Of a DNA stretch of 64,000 nt, positions 57,629 to 64,000 are shown piece by piece. The stretch comes from Fonsecaea monophora. Its lineage: Eukaryota; Ascomycota; Eurotiomycetes; Chaetothyriales; Herpotrichiellaceae. A program made the translations under genes and the position numbers. The notes under the pieces are model-generated. The model saw only the letters and a list, made by a program, of their open reading frames with translations, searched no databases and was not told the origin of the DNA. Location of the stretch: positions 297,566 through 361,565 of the forward strand of contig NW_019173953.1 in assembly GCF_001642475.1 (NCBI RefSeq). Direction: 5' to 3'. The first letter of the stretch is position 1, and each line of letters starts with the position of its first letter.

Positions 57629-59008
57629 ATGGCGACCATATTTCCACGTCGAGCTGGCTTCGTCTGCCGCTCGTGCCAGAAGCTTTCTACAGTGCAATCT
57701 AGCCGACGACAATTCATCTCGCAAGTCGCGAATCCCCCAAAGCAGGAACCCGTTCTCCCCAAGCCGCGCAGGCGCATATCCGTGCCGTTGACAAGAAAAG
57801 CTTCCGCCCCTCCCTCAACAGCAGAGTCCTCAACAGACGGCGGCAGCAAGAGCAGCGACTCTCTAGCGTCAAGGCGAAATGCACGGGCAGAGGTCAACAG
57901 TGGTACCTCGACAGAAACCTCATCAAAGGATCTCGATCCTGCCCGCAGGCTCCAGGAATTCCGCAAATTCGTCGCACAGATACAGTCGAGCAATGCGGCA
58001 GCCGACAAAGACGATGTCCTCGAAGCATTGATGGATATGTACGAGTTCGCAGGTGTGCTGGTGCACGGGGAAACGGGCAAGATGCCGGAAGAGATGGCAA
58101 GGACAACCACACAGGGCAAGGAAATGGGAGATGCATTACTTCGAGATCTCGCCGAAGACAAGGCATCCGGACTGCACACTGTCGGTGTCGCAATCAACTC
58201 ATCTACTATCTCTGACAACACGCAAATGTCCCTCTCCTTCCGCGAAGATGCCGCAAAGCGAGTCTCCCAGCTCGCGTATGACCTCCTCCGTGACCCCAAG
58301 GTCTACATCACAGAAGACATGCTCCAGATGTACGTGCGCATCCTGTGTCTGTTGGGGAAACCCGAATACCTGCCCGAGATCTTCCACCTCTACGCCACGA
58401 AGCAGATCCCCGCCGCCGGCAGCAAGCCGGTCAAATACTCGAGTCCGTGGCCGAAACTGCCCAAGTACGCGGTCCCGCTCGACCTCGCTGAAGCAGCCCT
58501 CGAATCCGCCATCCTGAAAAAGAATCTTCCGCTGGCTCTGGCAATTATCGATACAACAGTGGGCGCACCAGCGTTTCGTGCGAACAAGGCTCTCCGTCGA
58601 GGGAGTGTACCCGGCCTGATCATCGGCGCGACACCCTTGATCGCATACGCCGGCGCGGACTGGGTCTCGCACTGGCAAAACACGATGGATGTCGAGATGG
58701 CCAAATACACTGCCATCGCGGGCGCTGTGGCGTACATCGGGACGCTCAGTACCATTGGCTTCGTGGCCGTCACGACCTACAACGATCAAATGCAGCGGGT
58801 CGTGTGGCGGCCGGGCACGCATTTGAGCAGTCGGTGGCTGAGGGAAGACGAGAGGCGGTTTTTCGACCGCCTGGCTCTGGCCTGGGGATTCCAGGAGGAG
58901 AGCCGATGGGGTGAGGAGCATGGGGCCGAGTGGCAGAGGTTGAGGGACGAGTGTGGCCTGAGGGACATGATTCTAGACAAGACGGATCTGATGGAGGGCA
59001 TGAAGTGA
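57629..59008 (+). CDS. Predicted mitochondrial inner-membrane protein, function unknown
   Basis: This single-exon gene encodes 459 residues. The first 33 residues are basic with a CRSCQK motif, as in fungal import sequences. Residues 50-110 are disordered. The middle is helical and soluble (SFREDAAKRVSQLAYDLL, MLQMYVRILCLLGKPEYLPEIFHLY, which has a PPR/TPR-like rhythm). Two membrane helices lie near residues 328-350 (VPGLIIGATPLIAYAGADWV) and 365-388 (AIAGAVAYIGTLSTIGFVAVT). The C-terminus is charged, ending DKTDLMEGMK. I cannot name a characterised homologue; a role in mitochondrial gene expression is a guess. Confidence 0.72.
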   Translation: MATIFPRRAGFVCRSCQKLSTVQSSRRQFISQVANPPKQEPVLPKPRRRISVPLTRKASAPPSTAESSTDGGSKSSDSLASRRNARAEVNSGTSTETSSKDLDPARRLQEFRKFVAQIQSSNAAADKDDVLEALMDMYEFAGVLVHGETGKMPEEMARTTTQGKEMGDALLRDLAEDKASGLHTVGVAINSSTISDNTQMSLSFREDAAKRVSQLAYDLLRDPKVYITEDMLQMYVRILCLLGKPEYLPEIFHLYATKQIPAAGSKPVKYSSPWPKLPKYAVPLDLAEAALESAILKKNLPLALAIIDTTVGAPAFRANKALRRGSVPGLIIGATPLIAYAGADWVSHWQNTMDVEMAKYTAIAGAVAYIGTLSTIGFVAVTTYNDQMQRVVWRPGTHLSSRWLREDERRFFDRLALAWGFQEESRWGEEHGAEWQRLRDECGLRDMILDKTDLMEGMK

Positions 59009-59412
59009 ACACCGCCTCTGGAGACATAGAGTGAACTACTTGCTGCTGGGAACGAGCGGCGCTATTACAGTGTCTGCTGCCCTCGGTGAGTCATGATCCA
59101 TCTGTCACCACCTGACTCTTACTTGCGATACGCTGCTCGTCAAGGTTTTCCTTTATGGAAGTGTTGTACTTCATCTTTTCCACCGAATGTTTTCATTGGC
59201 ATTCACATGACTTCGTAGGAGATGACTGCAAGGTCTAAATAAGCAGGTTCCTTCCTCCGTTCTCGCCCATACATTTTTGAGGGGAGCTTGCAGCGATATC
59301 TCGACTAGCTAGCTATTGAGGCGCAGCGCTTCAGGCGGAGCAGAACCTGGGAGAGAATCCTAACCAGTACCCAACCCACTGAGCAGACCAGATGAATGAG
59401 ACGGGGTCCTGT
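59009..59412. other. Convergent intergenic region
   Basis: This lies between the 3' ends of the mitochondrial protein gene and the uL1 gene. No gene is seen. Confidence 0.55.
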
Positions 59413-60273
59413 CTAGTACAGTCTCTTGGGCGGGCTCATGCTGGCCTTGATGGTCAAGCTGCCGACGTTCTGCCACCCCTTCTTCAACAAGCTGACGAGG
59501 TAGTTGATGGCCAACATGATGTTGCTGATCAGCTCGTCCTCGGTCATGCCGACGTTGCCGACGGCGACACCCATGCACAGCACCTTCTTGAGCTGGAACT
59601 TGATGGTCGACTTGACCTCGACAATCTTGGCCGAGAGGTCCTCGTTGTGCGAGATGGGCGTGGGGAACTTGCCGGCCTTGGAGAGACCGGGGCCCAGGAG
59701 ACGGGGGATCTGCTTGATCAGCGAGTCCGAGGCCAGGAAGGCGTCGTATTTGCGCGCCAGCTTCTTGATGAGCTTCTTGTTCTTGTTCAGCTTCTTCAGG
59801 TCGTCCGACGACATGGCGTCGACGCCCAGGTGCTTCGCTCGGTCAATGTCGTGTTGGTCACCCAGGACACTGTACCAGGCGGTCTCTTGTCAGCCCTCAT
59901 GCCTCATAATATTTCACAGACACCCATTGTCGAATTATCTCATTTTTCTGTCTTCTCTCTCCGGGACGTGTCTTGGACATACCAGATTGTCATGTTCGGT
60001 CGGGGGACGGTGGGCAACTTGATGGTTCCCGAGAAACGCTTGTCACGCTGGGGATCATAGTTCTTGAGGCCGATCTGGAGTTCGACCGTCTCGAGAAAGT
60101 TTCGCTTCTTCTCGTTGAGAGAGTAGTCGAGAAGTTGTTGGACGTTCACGCGCACTCCGGCTGTAGAGAGGCGGCAAAAAAAGCACCCGTCAGCGAAATT
60201 ATGTCCAATCCAGGTTGCTTGGTGCACAGATGAAGGGTTGGATATGAAACTTACCGACTGTAATTTTCGACAT
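59413..60273 (-). CDS. 60S ribosomal protein L1/L10a (uL1)
   Basis: uL1 forms the mobile L1 stalk of the cytosolic ribosome. The exons are 60273-60255, 60160-59983 and 59869-59413, giving 217 residues, exactly the yeast length. The junctions restore SKITVAGVRVNVQQLLDY and RPNMTICVLGDQHDIDRAK. LLGPGLSKAGKFP, VAVGNVGM and the C-terminus SLTIKASMSPPKRLY are diagnostic. The two introns (94 and 113 nt) are longer than average here, as is common for fungal ribosomal protein genes. It is divergent from the GNAT gene across about 550 bases. Confidence 0.97.
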
Positions 60274-60821
60274 GATGAAGACAGTCTTCCAGAAGAATTT
60301 TGTAGATTCTTATGGTGAGGCACTGCGCAAGAAACGGGTTGAGGAATGAAAAGACCAAGACGTCGGCGAGTTGCAAGAGTCGAGGGTAGAAAATCGATTG
60401 TGAGCAATGCCAAGACTTCGCAAGCTTAACCCTTATCGGGACTGGTGTGTTAGTTCTCCTCTGAGGCTACTGACTGCTGATTGGCTGTGGGGTTACGAGC
60501 CTCGCTCGAGCCCTGAGTGGTTTCTATAATACGCCTCATTGATTTCAAAGACTAAGTGTATTACGATCTTGCTATGTTCGTCGTGCCGGCTGGTGCTTGT
60601 AACTCCCACATTTTCTGGACTCTAGGATAAATACCAGGCTATGTCACCATACCTCGTCCCCGCAAGAGTAGTCAAACAATCTCGTCTCAGTGAGTCATTA
60701 CGGCATCAGCTAATACACAGGGGACTCCCTAGCCGGGACAAACCCTTTGTTATTGTACACAGATCGAGAAATCCTCATCCTGCATTACAAGATTTTCGAC
60801 ACCTTCTCTCGGCTTGGCCTT
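60274..60821. promoter_or_regulatory. Divergent promoter between uL1 and the GNAT acetyltransferase
   Basis: No separate gene is seen. A possible upstream first exon of the acetyltransferase begins with an ATG at 60641. Confidence 0.45.
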
Positions 60822-61427
60822 ATGGCTTCCTTTTCTGTCCACACTCTATCCCATCCCGCTCAGGACTATGCCACCTTTCTTGAGTATTCGTCCCGTCTCA
60901 AGGTCCTGAGGTTGAGAAGCCTGAAGGAAGACGCGAAGAGTTTCATATCCAGTTACGAGAGCGAGGCCAGCCAGCCAGAGGAATTCTGGTTAAATAGACT
61001 GAGGGACGACCAGGTAACCCACCTTATCCTGCTTCGCCATGATGCACAGGCTCAGAAATCGACCCTACTGGAGCATCAATGGGTTGGATTTGTGGTCATC
61101 GTCACGCCAAGTCCCAAGACATTGGATGATGCTGGTCGATCATCTTTCGCCGAGTGGTATATGGCGGCACTCTATGTCGAGCCTGAGGTGCGTGGGCAAG
61201 GGTTAGGGAAGCGCCTTGTTCAGGCGACCATCGATCATGCCAGGGAAAACTCATCGAGGGAATATGGCAAGTCACCATGCTGCATCACGAGTGTAGTACA
61301 TGGCAATGACAATGCTCTGAATCTCTACCAAAAACTCGGCTTTCGGATCATCGAGCCAAATCAGGAGGTGGAAAAGGAAGGCAGGAAGTATCTTACAACG
61401 ACACTGAGGATGGAGGTGTGCAACTAA
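60822..61427 (+). CDS. GNAT-family N-acetyltransferase
   Basis: This enzyme transfers acetyl from acetyl-CoA to an amine. From the ATG at 60822 it has 201 residues. Motif A is WYMAALYVEPEVRGQGLGKRL, with the CoA pyrophosphate-binding R124-G-Q-G-L-G129. A later strand-turn reads NALNLYQKLGFR, the usual motif B. The N-terminal RLRSLKEDAKSF...EFWLNRL is typical of a fungal GNAT group. An alternative start at 60641 with an intron (GTGAGT to ACACAG, ending before 60763) would keep the frame and add about 42 residues. The substrate is unknown. Confidence 0.82.
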   Translation: MASFSVHTLSHPAQDYATFLEYSSRLKVLRLRSLKEDAKSFISSYESEASQPEEFWLNRLRDDQVTHLILLRHDAQAQKSTLLEHQWVGFVVIVTPSPKTLDDAGRSSFAEWYMAALYVEPEVRGQGLGKRLVQATIDHARENSSREYGKSPCCITSVVHGNDNALNLYQKLGFRIIEPNQEVEKEGRKYLTTTLRMEVCN

Positions 61428-62245
61428 AAAGAGAGAAGTGCAGTTATGGTTTCCAATCGCAAGATATGTCAAGCCAGATCAGTTTGTTACTCACGTGCTG
61501 TGTGGTACAGTATGGTGTGATGGTAAATCGGAGCCCGTTTCCTGTTAGCAGCGGGCAGGACGGCGACGTCTGTCACCGATCAAAATTGGAATTATGCCTC
61601 CGGAGAAAATTGATCTTCTTGTAGCCTCATAAGAGTCAGCCTTGCTTACACGTTGTAGAGAGTCTCATAGTCCAAATATAATTTCTTGTCAAGAGATCCG
61701 ATCTGTGCAGCCTCGATTCTGCAGCCTGCGCTGTGGCTGGCTCCGGGAGATTTTGTCTGCAGGAGGGCTTGGCAATCATCGGCTGCGAGTCCAACTTCGC
61801 CAGCCCAACTATCCACCCGGCGTCCTGAGAACTTGTCCACTTTCAGACTTACTTCCCCCATTGTCCATCTTTAATCCTGACAATCACGTCCACCTAGCAT
61901 CTTGACACTCTTTTGCCTGTCTCTACGCCAGGAATAGAGTCCCTTAGCCTTTTCGGTAAGCCAAAGAATTCCAGCTGCCTGCCGCAAAAATCCAACGTGC
62001 CAGGTCCTCGAGGACAAAGTGGCCACACATCTGTCTCCGGGTCGCGCGACGTTTACAGGGCGGTCCTCTGGTTTCATTTATATTGCAGGAGACCTAGAAC
62101 CTACTGGCTTCATTCTATACTTCTTTATATCACATTATTTCGCATCGACTTGCGCGTCTCCAGACTGTCCCTAGCTGACCCTATTTACCAGACCGCCTTA
62201 CCCACAATCTCCCTTGCCACGACCTCCCTCAGCTGAACCGCAGAC
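61428..62245. promoter_or_regulatory. Intergenic region upstream of ARF1
   Basis: I see no gene in these 818 bases; they should hold the ARF1 promoter and leader. Confidence 0.5.
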
Positions 62246-63028
62246 ATGGGTCTCGCCTTCTCAAAACTGTTTGACCGACTATGGGGAAAGAAAGAGATGA
62301 GAATTTTGATGGTTGGTCTCGACGCTGCTGGAAAGACCACCATCCTGTACAAGCTCAAGCTTGGTGAAATTGTGTATGTGATATCAGCTGCTGCCTTGCG
62401 TACCCCATGCAAGCCCCTAGAAATCCACACTAACATCGTGTAGCACCACGATTCCCACCATCGGTACGATGAGAAACCATGATCGCCCTGAATAACCCTA
62501 GATCTAACCTGCGCTCTCAGGATTCAACGTCGAAACCGTCGAATACAAGAACATCCAATTCACAGTGTGGGATGTTGGTGGGCAAGATAAGATTCGGCCT
62601 TTGTGGAGGCATTACTTCCAGAACACTCAGGGCATCATCTTCGTGGTCGACTCCAACGATCGGGATCGTATCGTCGAGGCACGTGAGGAACTCCAACGCA
62701 TGCTCAATGAGGACGAGCTGCGTGATGCCCTCCTCTTGGTCTTCGCCAACAAACAGGATCTGCCTGTGAGTGCCAGATTCATGAACTTTCTTGTTGCTCG
62801 CTCTGACGCACCCCTAGAACGCAATGAACGCTGCCGAAATCACCGATAAGCTTGGTCTGCACAGTCTTCGACAACGCGCATGGGTAAGGAGAAACCGAGT
62901 TATTTCAGTGTGCCAGTGGCTAAAGCGTGATACAGTATATCCAATCCACCTGCGCTACCTCTGGTGATGGTCTCTATGAAGGTCTCGAATGGTTGAGCAA
63001 CTCGCTCCGCAAGGCCGGTCACTCCTGA
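62246..63028 (+). CDS. ARF1: ADP-ribosylation factor 1 (ARF family small GTPase)
   Basis: ARF1 recruits COPI and clathrin adaptors at the Golgi. The exons are 62246-62373, 62444-62463, 62521-62765, 62818-62883 and 62936-63028, giving 183 residues, slightly over the usual 180-182. Gly2 is available for myristoylation. The P-loop is GLDAAGKT (residues 24-31), switch I Thr lies in VTTIPTIGFNVE, switch II is DVGGQD, and the guanine-base motifs are NKQD and CATSGDG. The C-terminus NSLRKAGHS closes the fold. Exon 2 is only 20 nt, encoding the switch I core (TTIPTI). The five-exon structure and short introns are usual for filamentous fungi. Confidence 0.97.
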
Positions 63029-64000
63029 ACAATTCCCTCTCGGACAAGCGCGTTTTCTGGTCTCAACAATCGACCAGTCTTCTCGAACGCGAAAATTGCT
63101 ACCACACAATTTACCCTTCAGATGGTCTTTTGCAAGATCTGCAGTCATTCATAGTGCCCTCCACAATTCAAGATTCCGGTGACTGCAGCCAGCTTGTCAT
63201 GGTGATAGGACGTACAAGGTGAAAGTGAAGGCTTTCCATCAACCCCGCATATTCATGATCTGCTTGTTTCTGGTCTGTCACGATCTTCATATGGTTCCGG
63301 GGGAGTTGAGTCTCATAGGTAGTTGCGAGTTATTTTTTGTGCGACTTGCTGGCATACCTTGGCTTCGGGCGGCAGGATCCGGTACCTGTAACTTGAACTC
63401 TGCAGAAAAACGAAGGCAAGGTTGTAAGCAATGAATAGATTTGGTTTTGAGAAAAAGCCCTGAAGGGTGGAATAATTGTGTTGCCTGGAACTGAAGACGT
63501 AGTTATGTTTGTGCTGATATGCCGTGCAATGTGGAGCAACGCCATCAGGACGCCGAAGATTGCGCTCACAGGCGTTAAAGCGACTCCGCCGCGTTCGTAT
63601 GACGAGTTGCCAGTTGCCAATCACCTACGCCTGCAAATGTTCCATCACAACAACCAGGCAGAGAGCCATTATTGATATATGTGTATTCACAAAGGTGTGA
63701 CCTGACTCTAGTCTCGACGTTTTCCCTTGTCACCAATACACCACTCGAGCGTTTTGGACGACACACAAGCCTCGCTATCCTCCGCCTTTCGCTGCCCAAC
63801 CTCCTCTCCTGGACGAACTACAATATCGCGTTTCGAGAAGGATTGACGACAAGGATAGAATAACAGCGTTCACGGGCTGTCTACTATACACATATGACGC
63901 TGCCAACGACCCACGTCGTTGAGACACTGGTGGTAGCCATCGCAGTCAAACAAACACACACCACACTCCCACTACACCAGCTCAACACCACACATTCACA
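63029..64000. other. Window end without a recognised gene
   Basis: No gene is seen in the last 970 bases. CA-rich sequence at the very end (63950-64000) may be a leader of a gene outside the window. Confidence 0.45.

Overview
This window is nuclear DNA of a filamentous ascomycete (Pezizomycotina). The evidence is short GT-AG introns (mostly 47-113 nt), single-copy housekeeping genes with fungal architecture (GRR1-type F-box protein, PRP5 helicase, uL1, ARF1, mitochondrial uL10m), and fungal-type transporters and secreted proteins. I cannot name the species; a eurotiomycete-like relative is a guess. All exon structures were worked out by hand from splice signals, reading phase and remembered family sequence. 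Every multi-exon model given sums to a whole number of codons. No tRNA, rRNA, CRISPR array or intact transposon was recognised.

Layout. 1-12.4 kb: a CIA30-family gene (1838-2825), then almost 9 kb without a recognisable gene, holding only microsatellites, then a secreted cupin-like gene on the minus strand. 12.7-20 kb: housekeeping genes: PRP5 (minus), a mitochondrial HMG-box protein (plus, divergent from PRP5) and mitochondrial ribosomal protein uL10m (minus). 20.4-22.7 kb: a DUR3-type urea/solute symporter (minus) whose upstream region is dense in GATA-factor sites, followed by a possible cytochrome P450 relic.

24.7-36.5 kb is the most metabolic part: a SAM methyltransferase (minus), an MFS transporter (plus), a 2-oxoglutarate/Fe(II) oxygenase (plus), two short-chain dehydrogenases arranged head to head, and an acyl-CoA-synthetase-like adenylating enzyme (plus). 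Together they have the make-up of a small catabolic or tailoring locus without a PKS or NRPS backbone. Co-function is an inference.

39-46 kb: a GRR1/GrrA-like SCF F-box protein with a very long tail, and a GPI-anchored, cysteine-containing secreted protein of unknown role. 46.4-52.7 kb: a mitochondrial membrane protein of unknown function, a PC-esterase/SGNH-like type II membrane protein that begins with a 5-nt coding exon, and a monocarboxylate-type MFS transporter (minus). 54.5-64 kb: a four-span membrane protein, a second mitochondrial membrane protein, ribosomal protein uL1 (minus), a GNAT acetyltransferase, and ARF1. The last kilobase holds nothing I can identify.
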